DNA of 64,000 nucleotides, taken from assembly GCA_016617785.1 (NCBI GenBank), contig JADILM010000004.1:806001-870000 (forward strand), read 5' to 3'. The position numbers were made by a program, and so were the translations under genes. This document shows positions 46,903 to 57,729 of this stretch, piece by piece. Within the stretch, counting starts at the first letter, position 1, and the number at the start of each line of letters is the position of its first letter. The DNA comes from Sporobolomyces roseus. Its lineage: Eukaryota; Basidiomycota; Microbotryomycetes; Sporidiobolales; Sporidiobolaceae. A model generated the notes under the pieces. That model did no database searches, was not told the origin of the DNA, and saw only the letters and a list, made by a program, of their open reading frames with translations.

Positions 46903-49347
46903 TTAGGACGATTCTTCGGAAGCGGCGCGCTTGACAGCCCAGTTTCTAGCAAAGATTGACGCCTTGAGGAACTCTGTGAGAAGACGATAGAGTCCATGAG
47001 TACTCGGGCTCAGTGAAGGGATATTGCAGAGAGATCGACTCACTCTTGTTCGAGTACTTCTTGAATACGAATTTCTCGTCGAATCCGGGAGCAGCGATCG
47101 ATTCGAGGAGGAACCCAGCAGGAACGAGGAGTTGAGCCTCGGTGTAGTCAGAGTAGAAGATGAAAGCCTCATTCTGTTCCAGATCGCTGAGCATTAGTCT
47201 CGGAGAACGCGAATGAGGTTGAGCTGAGAACTTACCCAGTCTCCTCCAAGCATTCTCCTCGCAAGATACATTCCGATAGCAGCAACCATACTAGGCTTTG
47301 CTCGCAAGAATCGATGATCGAGGAGAGTGACTTCCATGAGGAATTTCGAGAGGGTGCGAGTTTGGATGTCGTAATCGTCGGCTTTCGAGATTCGTCGAAC
47401 CCAAGAGTAAGGAGAGCAGTAGGAAGATATGTTGAACTCGAGAGACTACATGTCATGAAGGTTAGCTCATGAGCGTTGAAGAATCGAGATCGAAAGGATG
47501 CGTACAGATAGCATAATTCGTTCACCCTTGAGAATCTCTTCTCGACTGTAACCACCTTCCGTCATGTAAACGAACTCTTCAACTCTGCCATTGACGAAGT
47601 GCGAGCGATGTCAGTCGCGATGCATCCATGAGAACGAAGCGAATCGGAACTTACGAAGGAGCCATGATTTCCTCGTATTTCGCAGCGATGAACATAGCGG
47701 TGACTCCGACGAGTTGGAATTTGACGAGCGAGACGACACGGTTCGAAAGGAATCGATCGATAACGTTGACGGCGATCCAAAGTGTTTCGGGAAGCATGTG
47801 ATACCTCATGTGAACTTGCAAGAGCCAGTCGATGAGAGTCGTACGCATAGGCCTGTGGGACAAGACAGAGGTCAGGCTCATGTCGAAAAAGTCGGGAAGC
47901 GAAGAAGAACGCACCATTCGATTTCGCTTTGGTGATCCATGTATCGAGGGTTTGGCATCGAAGCCTCCTTTGTACGTTGGAACAGCTGAGGTCAGCGAAT
48001 GTTTCTGACACTAGGGAAACGTTGAGAGTTACCTCGAGTTTGCTCATGTATGAGAAGATCTCGTCGCTGTACTCTGCCACCATGCTAATGTCCCAGAAAT
48101 CTTGTTCCTCCTTAAAGTCTCGCTTGATTTGCTGAAGAAGTAACTCGCTGTGGATGGCATCCTCATCGTCGACAAGATCGGCGACCCAGTTCTCAGGGTC
48201 GACTTCGATAGCTTCTTCCGTCGTGAGGATTCGAACCTTGTCGTCATGATGCGAAGTGAAAGCACCGGTTTCCTCCTCCTCATCGGCGAACTCGACATCG
48301 TGAGTGCGTTTGTGACTCTTGGCTTGAGCGTGAGTCGAAGGAGAAGACGGAGCGGTAGGCCCTTCAGTCTTCATTTGTTGATCTTGAACCCATTCGCTCG
48401 TTCCGTCAATTCCTAATCCGACCGCCGCTTCATCGTCCCTCAGCACTTCGATATCTCCCTGTCCAGACCAAGCTCCTTCCCATTCACCTTGTTGCAACCG
48501 TGGTGCACCAGGAGCGACAGAGGGAGCAGCTTGAGCTTTCGAACCGAGTGGTGCTCGAGCAGGACGGGTCGACTTTGACGGGAGACCTCCTGCGGCAGAC
48601 GACGAGTTGATCTTGAGACGACCGAGTCCGACACCGGTTGAGGAAGGAGGTTGAGGGACAGTAGAAGCGACATTGGAAACGGTGGAATTCGAAGAAGCGG
48701 TTCTTGACCGAGTGTGAGGTTTGACGAGACCTCCGTTGATCGAATCTTTCGATGTTCGATCGACTTGAACCTGTAGAGCGATATTCGTGTCAGTAAGGTC
48801 GAGAAGTTTGAAGTGGGTAATGAAGTCACTACATGCGAACAACAATCTTTTTCGGCGAAGATGAGCGAAACTTACACGGGTTGCTGCTCCAGCGTTTGAT
48901 ACATCCCCCAAAGCTCTCCTTGGTCCTGGTAATGCTGTCGCTTTCCCTACTGCAACTCCAGTCGTTGTTGTTGAAACTGTTTTCCCAGCTAATCTTCCAG
49001 CAGTTGACAGAGAAGTGGTTGAAGTCTTGCCAATCAACCTCGGTTGTGCTTGAGCTGCCCCTACGTTCGCTGCAGAAAAGTTCTCATCCTGACTGAGTCG
49101 CATAGGTGCTCGAGAAGCGCGGCGTGGGCGAGGAACCTAAATTTGAAAGAGAAAGGGTAACAAAATGTTGAACGAGATCGTCAGCGACTGTAACACTGGT
49201 TTAGATCTATTTGCACCCTTCAGTATCTCTTCATCCTGTCCACGTTCCCTTCTAGCTAACCGATCCTACGATCTGAGGTGTTGTGAGAGTGAGGGAGAGA
49301 TCTGTAGAACATCGACTGACCTTGGCTTGATTCGCTGCTGTAGACAT
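46903..49347 (-). CDS. B-type mitotic cyclin
   Basis: Regulatory subunit of Cdk1 at G2/M. Exons: 49347-49321, 49136-48876, 48770-48033, 47985-47915, 47852-47655, 47584-47506, 47445-47236, 47173-47044 and 46973-46903, giving 594 residues. A perfect destruction box R82-x-x-L85-x-x-x-x-N90 (RRALGDVSN) marks it for APC/C. A long Ser/Pro/acidic region leads to the cyclin box: NPRYMDHQSEIEW, MRTTLIDWLLQVHMRYHMLP, ETLWIAVNVIDRFLSNRVVS, TAMFIAAKYEEIMAPSVEEF. The second cyclin fold has LEFNISSYCSPYSWVRRISK and ends in a short basic tail. The order matches Clb/Cdc13/NimE-type cyclins. The 27-nt first exon is followed by a 184-nt intron. Confidence 0.93.
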
Positions 49348-50481
49348 GCTTGAGAGGTTGTCGGAAGGGTGTACTAGTGTTGTAGAGTATTTTAAAGGCT
49401 ATCGATAGAGTCGGAAGAGAGTTTGAGACTGGAGAAAGGGAAATCGAGGTTGACCACAACAAATGAAAGTTGAACTAGTGTAAAGCGACCTAACGCGTAG
49501 AGGAGAGGGTAGGGGAAGGTGTGGAAGGTGTCCTCGTTGGTGGACTGCCTTGATGAGGAAGATAGGCGAGACGAGGGAGATAAGAGAGGGAGAGCGAACC
49601 GGTTGATTGATTCTGGTTTCAATTCTATAAAAAAAATACCCTAGTCTACCTCAGAACTCGTCTGAATCGATTCAAGATAGCTCGCTCAAGCTCGTTCTGA
49701 TCTTGTAAATATCTAGGGATCAGAAGCTTCGCAGAAATAGAGAGGAAAATAAGCGAAAATTGTGTCTCGCTTTTCGCAAAGTTTCGCAATATTGCAACAC
49801 TCACTCTGCTGTTGCATGTGCACTTCACTCTTGTATGGCCCGATGCGACCGTTGCGGCTCGAGGTGCTAAGCTCTCGTCCCTCTGGAAATGAGAAGTTTC
49901 GTTTCGATCCCTCTCGAGTTTTCGCAAGACTCTCCCTATTACACTTGTTCGCACTCACGCTGACGGAGGGGGAGCATGTTGTCCACTCAGCCATGTTGTC
50001 CATTCAGCCATGTTGTCCACTCGGACGAAAGAGATCTCCGAATACCAGAGAGTAAGGAGGGTACCGCTGAACGTACTCTCCTTGTTTCGCAAGCTTCGAA
50101 ATTCCAGAAGAGGAACGCTATGCTTCGTCGCTGCCACACGAGGCAATTCTCGCGACAGCTCGAGAGTAGTCTTACAGTCCTTGTCTTCGGTGTTTGGTTC
50201 GCCCGGCTGAGTAGGTGCGGTTTGTCGATTCGTGTCGAGGTCGAGCGCTTCGCAAAAATGCTCCAGGTTTCTCATGCTCGCTATGCGCTTGGGGCTGAAT
50301 TTTTTCAGCGAACGAGGCGGACATATGGGACAGTGGACGGCGGAAATGGTCTACTGATATCCCTTACAGATGCAAAGGAACTGAACAGATTGAAAACGAA
50401 GGGATCCAAATTTTGACAAAGACAAAGGACGAAAGTCGAGCAAGAAAGGCGAAAGGAGGTATACTAAGACATCTAAGATTA
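49348..50481. promoter_or_regulatory. Cyclin B upstream region with tandem repeat
   Basis: Gap between two minus-strand genes, holding the cyclin promoter on the left and the 3' end of the Kex2-type precursor gene on the right. A 17-bp tandem repeat lies at 49975-50024. A poly-A tract at about 49630 (plus strand) is close to the cyclin start. No gene is supported, although short frames on both strands are open. Confidence 0.4.
49975..50024. repeat. 17-bp tandem repeat, three copies
   Basis: The unit CATGTTGTCCACTCAGC occurs at 49975-49991, with one change at 49992-50008, and as a 16-bp third copy at 50009-50024. It lies in the gap between the cyclin gene and the Kex2-type precursor gene. Confidence 0.85.
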
Positions 50482-51306
50482 TCAAGCGGAAGGCACGACG
50501 GCTGCGCCAATGTTGGGAGTCGCAGGCTTGAAACGAGTTTCAGCACCTTGATCGAGAAAGCTCAACGAGAAATCAGTTTCGGTTCGAACTTTCTTTGAGG
50601 AAGGTAGTTCTGGCTCACCGGTACGAACAACGGCATCTTGCGAATTTTCAGCGTCCTTCAATTTGATCGTTTGGGATGGTTTTTGATCGGGAAGGAACCG
50701 AAGAGTGCCTCCAACGGACTGCAAGGAGAACCCACGGGGAGGGAGAGCTGAGAGAGCGAGACGACTGAGCACGTCAATCTATGCTCAAGGGAACAGCGAT
50801 TAAAAGAAGTCGGGTTCGAACTCACGAGTGTCTCCCCTCTTGATTCTGCGAGCATTCGTCTCGTCCTCCTCGACTTGCGCTCTCCACGACCTCCTCTCCC
50901 TCGAGAGCGCATACATGGTATCCCAGTCTGACTGTTCGTCGGGACTGCGTTTGCGAGCAGAAGGGAGAGGGGAAGACATCGCTTGACGACGATTGAGCAT
51001 TCCCGAAGGAAGAGGAGAAGGAGCTTGACGTTTCGCGAGGAGGTTCTCGTATTCGTATCGACGTTGGAGGGAAGCTCTGAGAGCGGAGAGAGTGGGAGTT
51101 GCAGATCGTTTGGCCAAAACAGGTGTTGCGGATCGACGAGCGAGAGTTGGAGTTGCTGAACGACGAGAGGGAGGAGGGAAGACAGGAGATCCAACTTGTT
51201 GTCGAGCGTAGTGTTGGTGAGCTTGCTGATTTGCGGGATAGTGGGCGAGGGAAGAGGTGAAGAAGAGCGACCCAATGACGGCGAAGAGGAGGAAACGAGT
51301 CGACAT
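50482..51306 (-). CDS. Secreted precursor with many Kex2 sites and short peptide repeats
   Basis: Exons 51306-50826, 50747-50619 and 50546-50482 give 224 residues. A signal peptide ends near Ala21 (LFAVIGSLFFTSSLA). After it, dibasic Kex2-type sites occur at RR48-49, RR57-58, KR66-67, RR82-83, KR92-93, RR106-107, KR119-120, RR138-139, RR153-154 and KR156-157. They release related peptides: SATPTLARR, SATPVLAKR, SATPTLSAL..., then QAPSPLPSG... and QAMSSPLPSA.... The QA starts resemble Ste13 dipeptidyl-aminopeptidase trimming sites. This is the layout of Kex2-processed repeat proteins (pheromone-like, repellent-like or RiPP precursors). Function is unknown. The two introns are canonical, the second (72 nt) keeping frame if retained; reading past the first donor instead gives a short tail REFEPDFF. 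Confidence 0.75.
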
Positions 51307-52265
51307 TGTTTTCTTGAGGTGGATCTTTCGAGGTTCGAGGATGGGAGTAGAAGATAGATACACACGAAAGAGAAGTCATTCGAGCCCGAGAAACTATCAG
51401 CTTGAACAGAAAGTTGAACGAGCAGACTTCTTCAGACGAATTTCGAAAACGACCGTTCGACTCGCAGGATAGAGCTTATTCTTCATGGCTCAGAGTAGTG
51501 CCAACGCTTTCACGAGGTAGGCAAAAAGCGCTCAGTAGTTCAAGGATGTGCGAAGACGTTAATCGGGCAGATTCTGTCAAGAAGGTCAAAGAGTTGCGAA
51601 AAGAATTCGAATGTCGACGAGTTTCCGTGAACCCGAGTCTCTTTGGTGCAATGCTCTTCTGATGAGACTCGACAGTAGGCTATGGCTAGGAGACTTGAGG
51701 TCCTCGACAAGCTCGATCTGTCTTCACGAGAGTACATTCTGCATTTCAAGTTTCAAGCGATACGATCAACGCCAATATGCTAGTCAAGTGAAACTGGTTC
51801 GTCTGCTCGACGTTGACGACGAAGATAGCTTGTCGACGAAAACGACGACGACTTCACGCCTCAAGTCAAGAGGGAAGCCGCGGTTTCGGGTCAAAAAGGG
51901 AAGGTTTTGACTGGAAAAAGTGGACAATTACCCTTACTTTTGAGATTCGGCCAATCAAATCTCATCAATTTTTGAACCCGGTCGGCGAGCCACGGAAGTG
52001 ATTCGTTTCCTGCTATTCCCGAGAGAGCGAGAGTTGCACTTCGTTTCGCAAAGCTTCCCTCTCTTTCTCTCTCCCTTGAACCCCTTCTTTCCTCCATCTT
52101 CTCCTCTTCTGCTTTGCTTTGCTAGCACCTACCCTCTCTCATACAGTGAGCTCTGCCTCCTCTTCTCTCTCCCTCTCTCCCCTCATCCCCCTCATTCGGA
52201 ATCCTTGAAACTGACGCTTTCCCTTGCAGCTCTCCCTCCCTTTCACACTTCAACACATTCTCAAT
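51307..52265. promoter_or_regulatory. Divergent region upstream of PEPCK
   Basis: Head-to-head gap between the Kex2-type precursor and PEPCK. The last 200 bases before the PEPCK start are strongly C/T-rich (52060-52260), typical of a highly expressed fungal leader. I found no clear tandem CreA-type sites by eye. No gene is supported. Confidence 0.45.
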
Positions 52266-54964
52266 ATGTCTCCCCGCTCAATGACTCCCATCCGTCACGG
52301 AGAAGAACCTACCAATGATCCGTGAGTCTTGCCTTTCCCATTCAAGGTTGATTGAGATGGGTCACGAGGGAAGCAACGAAAATACTCGAGGACGGCTTGC
52401 GTGGATCCGGTAGATGCTAGAGTAGCTCATAGGTTCCAGTCTGGGTGCTTTCGAGGTTGGGAAGTCGTTGGAAAGGGAGGAAAAGGACGGAGCGAAGGTT
52501 GCCGGAGAATGCTCGTCTTCCCTCGCTCAGAACGACATAGGCTTGCATCCGAGCCACTCTATACCATCCTCGCTGTCCTCTCCGACTGTCCTGCTTGCTT
52601 TCTGCTGACGAGGGAAGACGGGAAACGACTCTTCTTCAATTCTTTTCCCCCACTTCTGAAAATGGCGGCAAAGCTGACCCTCTCTTTCTCTTTGATGACA
52701 GCGCGAATGAGCCTACCTACGGTCTCCTCGGAAAGGAGCTCTCCATGTTCTCGGAAGCCGGTTTCGACATGCAAAAGATTCACCTCAAGGTTCGCTTTTC
52801 TCTCTTCTTTCGTCGTTTACAACCTCCGAGACTGACGGTTTCGTCCTTTCATACTTTTAGCGTAACGCTCCCGTCGCTCAACTCTATGAAGACGCTATCA
52901 AGTACGAAGGAGCCGTCATTGCCGACTCTGGAGCCTTGATCAACTTCTCCGGAAAGAAGACTGGTCGTTCGCCCAAGGACAAGCGTATCGTTTTCGAAGA
53001 GACGTCGAAAGACGATGTCTGGTGGGGTGCTGTCAACATTCAAATGGATGAGCACACTTTCGAAATCAACCGTGAACGTGCTATCGATTATCTCAACACC
53101 CGCGACAACGTCTAGTAAGTCTATCATTGATCTAATACTTCCGTCTCGCAACGTCCTGACACATCAGCTCTCTACGTGTAGCGTCTTCGACGGTTTCGCC
53201 GGATGGGATCCCAAATACCGAATCAAGGTTCGAGTCGTTACTTCCCGAGCCTACCACGCCCTCTTCATGCACAACAGTGAGTCTCATGCTCTACTCTCTC
53301 AGATCATCTAGTCTCCCTACTGACGAAACCCTTCGTCGACAGTGCTCATCCGACCTACGAAGAAGGAACTCGCCGAGTTCGGAACTCCTGATTTCACCAT
53401 TTACAACGCTGGACAATTCCCTGCGAATCGATTCACTGCCGGTATGACCTCGCAAACTTCCGTCGAAGTCAACTTCAAGCGTCACGAGATGGTTATCCTC
53501 GGTACTGAATACGCCGGAGAGATGAAGAAGGGTATCTTCTCAGTTATGGTTAGTCAAAAACCTTCATATTACCTTGTTTCCTGCCTACAGCTACTGATAA
53601 GATACGACATGTGACGACAGCACTACCTCCAACCCGTCAAATTCGGCAACCTTTCCCTTCACTCTTCCGCCAACCAAGGTCCCGATGGCGATGTCTCCCT
53701 CTTCTTCGGTCTCTCCGGAACTGGAAAGACCACTCTCTCTGCCGACCCTCGTCGTGCTCTCATCGGTGACGACGAACACGTCTGGTCCGACACTGGTGTC
53801 TTCAACATCGAAGGTGGATGGTGAGCCAAACCCCTACAAGTGTCTTTCTCGTTTCTCTTGCTCACTCTCAAATTCTCCTCTTTAGCTACGCCAAGTGTGT
53901 TGGTCTCGACGCTGAGAAGGAACCCGATATCTACAACGCTATCCGATTCGGTTCAATTCTCGAGAACGTTACTTACGACCCTGACACACGGGAACCCAAC
54001 TACGAGGACACTGGTATCACTGAGAACACTCGATGCGCTTACCCTATCGAATACATCAACAACGCCATGATCCCTTGCATGTCACCAAATCAACCCAAGA
54101 ACGTCATCTACCTCACTTGCGACGCTTTCGGTGTTCTTCCTCCTGTCTCCCTTCTCGACTCTAACCAAGCTCAATACTGGTTCCTTTCTGGTTACACTTC
54201 GAAGACTCCTGGAACTGAGGATGGTATTGCTGAGCCCACTCCTACTTTCTCGTGAGTTTCTCTTTCTCTTGCGCTCTTACACCATTCCCCTTTCATCGTC
54301 CCTTCCCTTCCCTCCCTCCTTCTGCCCCTGAATTCGTAACTCCCGCTGCCCCTTTCCCCCCCTGCACTCCGTTCCGAAACTTCAAGCTAACTCTTCGTCA
54401 AATCGTCATAGAACTTGTTTCGGAGCCCCCTTCATCATCCTCCACCCTTCCCGATACGCCTCTATGCTCGCCGAACGTATGAGCAAATCCGGGACGCGTT
54501 GTTGGTTGGTCAACACCGGGTTCGTTCTTTTCTTCAAACTGCATCGAAACTTGGGCGTAAACGAAAACTCATACTTTCCTCGTTGATCACAGATGGACTG
54601 GAGGAGCCTTCGGAACTGGGAAGCGATGCCCTCTTAAGGTCACCCGAAAGATCGTCGACTCAATTCACGATGGTTCCCTCGCCAAGTGCGAATTCAAGAA
54701 GTCACCCGTCTTCAACCTCTCTATCCCTACCGCTCTCGAAGGTGTTCCCTCAGAACTTCTCGAGCCCAGTCAAGCGTGGGCCGACAAGGCTGCTTACCAG
54801 AAGACCAACGAGAAGTTGGCTGGTATGTTCTCGGCCGCTTTCGAACGTTATTCGAAAGAGTGCGCTCCTGAAGGTAAGCTTCTCACTCCTCCTCTCCTCG
54901 CTTGCTCCTTCTCATACTGATTGGTTCTCCGTCTACAGTCGTCGCTGCTGGACCTAAAATCTAA
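52266..54964 (+). CDS. PCK1: Phosphoenolpyruvate carboxykinase (ATP)
   Basis: Gluconeogenic enzyme that turns oxaloacetate and ATP into phosphoenolpyruvate, CO2 and ADP in the cytosol. Exons: 52266-52321, 52702-52789, 52861-53114, 53182-53276, 53343-53548, 53621-53820, 53886-54251, 54412-54519, 54593-54873 and 54939-54964, giving 559 residues, the usual length for the fungal ATP-type enzyme. Signatures: [20 protein letters not shown] near the N-terminus, kinase P-loop [13 protein letters not shown] (from residue 263), [30 protein letters not shown], and GARYAFGERM-type region represented here by [20 protein letters not shown]. The first intron is unusually long (380 nt, 52322-52701). Carbon-source control is expected from the family; the window also encodes a CreA-type repressor. 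Confidence 0.96.
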
Positions 54965-55393
54965 ATCCGAATCCATGACACAAAGGACTTTTCTCGCTGT
55001 TGTTTCCTCTTGCTTGTAACCCTTAGCCCATCTTTGTGCTGCTTCCTCTTCCGTACCTTGACTTTTGGCCCTTGTCACTCGTAGTGCATCGAGTGCAATG
55101 ATCCCATTGAATTGCTCTTTTTCCCTATCTCGAGATTTGAGCGAGAGAGATATATTGCGAAGGGGTCAAAGAGGCCTCGTTCGTCGTTCGTGCTTGAGCT
55201 CCAACGATACCGTTCCATCTATTGTACACTTGGGTCGGCGTTGTAGAAGATTGGACAACCTCGTCAACTTTAATCCCTTGCGAAACTCGCTTTTTTTTCT
55301 GGAAGTGTGCGAATTTGCCACGCGCGTCGACATGTCCAAAAACCTGTCTTTCCCTCCTTCCTCTCTCCTCATTCTTTCTCAAACTTCAACTCG
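54965..55393. other. Gap between PEPCK and thymidylate synthase
   Basis: PEPCK 3' UTR and promoter of the next plus-strand gene. It contains a T9 tract at about 55291. No gene is seen. Confidence 0.5.
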
Positions 55394-56426
55394 ATGGCAT
55401 CCAATAACGCAGAAGAAGAACAATACCTCGACTTGGTGAGACGGATTATTACTACTGGAGGTAAACGAGGAGATCGAACTGGAACTGGAACTCTGTCCCT
55501 CTTCGCTCCACCTCAACTCCGATTCTCCCTGTCCCGACCCTCTCCAGACTCCTCAGACTCGCCCACTCTCATCCTGCCCCTCCTCACCACCAAGAAAGTC
55601 TTCACTCGAGGGATTATCGAAGAACTCCTTTGGTTCGTCAAAGGTTCAACCGATTCAAAACTACTCACTGCAAAAAACGTCAAGATATGGGATGGGAACG
55701 GAAGTAGAGAGTTCTTGGACAAAGTAGGATTGGGTCATAGGGAAGAAGGAGATTTGGGACCGGTTTATGGATTTCAATGGAGACACTTCGGAGCAGAGTA
55801 CAAGACTGCAAAAGACAACTATGAGGGTCAGGGAGTAGATCAATTGGCAGAAGTCGTGAGGAAGATCAAGGAGAACCCAATGGATCGAAGAATCATTCTT
55901 AGCGCTTGGAATCCAGCAGGTAAGGAATCCTTTCGCAACTCTTGACCTCCTCCTTCCTCGACTAATCATTCGCTCTTTCAACGCTCTGACAGACATCCCA
56001 AAGATGGCTTTACCACCCTGTCACATGTTCTGTCAATTCTACGTAACCCTCCCCTCTCCCTCGTCTCCACCAAACTCTCTCAACCTCCTCTCCTGTATCA
56101 TGTACCAACGTTCCGCCGACCTCGGTCTCGGCGTCCCCTTCAACATTGCCTCATACGCTCTCCTAACCCACATGATCGCCCTCATCACCAATACGATCCC
56201 ACACGAATTCATCCTCCAAATCGGAGACGCTCATGTTTATTTGGATCATGTCGATGCACTACAAACTCAATTGGAGAGAACACCTTACGAATTCCCAGAA
56301 TTTGTTTGGAAGAGGACTAGGGAGGAAATTGACGAGACGGGTGGGATTGATGGGTTTAGGTTGGAGGATTTTTCGGTCAAAGGGTATAAATCTCATGAAT
56401 CGATTCCTATGAAGATGAGTGTATGA
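55394..56426 (+). CDS. CDC21: Thymidylate synthase
   Basis: Methylates dUMP to dTMP with methylenetetrahydrofolate, the only de novo source of dTMP. Exons 55394-55919 and 55993-56426 give 319 residues. Signatures: [10 protein letters not shown] (dUMP phosphate-binding arginine near residue 28), [34 protein letters not shown], the catalytic cysteine in [12 protein letters not shown] (about residue 185), [20 protein letters not shown] and GDAHVYLDH. Two short inserts relative to the usual fold are visible: a Ser/Pro/Asp stretch before LPLLTTKK, and a Ser/Pro stretch after CQFYVTL. The dimer-interface motif QRSCD of many species reads QRSAD. It ends with KMSV, close to the common C-terminus. It follows PEPCK on the same strand. 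Confidence 0.96.
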
Positions 56427-57469
56427 TCATCCCTTGGTTGTCTTTTTTCGGTGAGCCTGCAACTTTTGCTCGAAACCTCATCGTGACTTGGAAACTGACT
56501 CGTTGCTGCGAGAATCGAGTGTAGCTCTCTAGATTCTTTGGTATTCCCCCTCCATCTCTTGCACTACAGCACTGCCAACTCGACTGCTATCCTACATCGA
56601 TTCTCACACGACTCTCGGACGAGGCTCAGACTGCGCTTCAAGAGTAGAGTGATGTGAGAAACGAGACGAGAGAGACCCAGTGATTGCGAACCTATAACCC
56701 AAAGAAAACAAAGTGATACCTACTAGCCTAGATCCTACACATACAGACAGATCCTACACATACAGACACAAAAGAAGAAGAAAGGGGTAAGGTAAAGAGT
56801 GAACTGAACTCAAAAGAGAGAGGGTAAGCTAAAAAAAACACAGAGATACTGCTGAAACGATTTGCGAAAAGGGTATTACTGCTGCTGAAGGAAACGTGAT
56901 GGTGAAGGAGAGAGACCGAGGAAATCTGTGAAAGGGAAGACTCGGAACGAGAGAAGGGGGAATGTCGGAGGAAAGGGAGTTTGTTGAGACCGGGGAATTG
57001 AGCGCTGCGGAGGACTGTGACTGGTGAAGGGCCATGGAGAGGTCAGAAGCGATGAAAGAGCGGCGACACAGGTAGAGGACGGACGATTGGAGGAAGGAAA
57101 AGGGGGGGAAGCGAGTCAAATTGAGGAGTTGTGATCAGAAGGGTGGCTGTCAAGGAAGCGCAAGGAGAACGCGGGATAGTGAGATGTACGAGGGTATAGT
57201 CCGGAGTCTGGTGATATTGAGAGAGAAGACGAGTTAGGTGCTCTGGGTCGTTGCGAAAAAGAAAGTCGATTTGGACGTTTTCGAAACGTCTTCGAGAGAG
57301 CATCGACCGAACCCAACTTCTCCACTCCCAGCTCACGACCTTGTGTCTCCCTCTTACTCTTCCATCGTGCCTGACTGACCAGAACCCACCCGTTTCATCC
57401 CAGCCCTCGCCGTCGACATTCTAGATCACCTTGCCCTCCCCCCCCCTTCTCAGTCTCCCTCTTCCTCCT
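56427..57469. other. Convergent 3' gap of 1 kb
   Basis: Tail-to-tail spacer between thymidylate synthase and RSR1. It holds a 19-bp direct repeat at 56730-56767 and an A/G-rich stretch up to 56850. Minus-strand frames here (56829-57336) lack convincing starts or domains. No gene is supported. Confidence 0.45.
56730..56767. repeat. 19-bp tandem repeat, two perfect copies
   Basis: The unit AGATCCTACACATACAGAC occurs at 56730-56748 and immediately again at 56749-56767, downstream of thymidylate synthase. Confidence 0.85.
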
Positions 57470-57695
57470 TTACAAGATAGTACATTTCCTCCGTCTCCCA
57501 CTCGCTCCACCACCTCCCTTCTCCCCCTTCGCACCGATCCCATCCATCCCACTCGCCCCGCGATACCCATTATTCCGTTTCGCTCCTTTCCCACTAGGAT
57601 TCGCCTGTTCAAATTTAATCATTTGTCTAGTAATATCTGCAAACACTTCTTCAATCTATCCTTACCCAAAGCACAATCAGCACCACCTCATCAAC

Positions 57696-57729
<34 letters not shown>

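Noticed and set aside
51402..51910. Short plus-strand frames upstream of PEPCK
   Set aside because: No ATG in good context, no domain, and position in a divergent promoter region.
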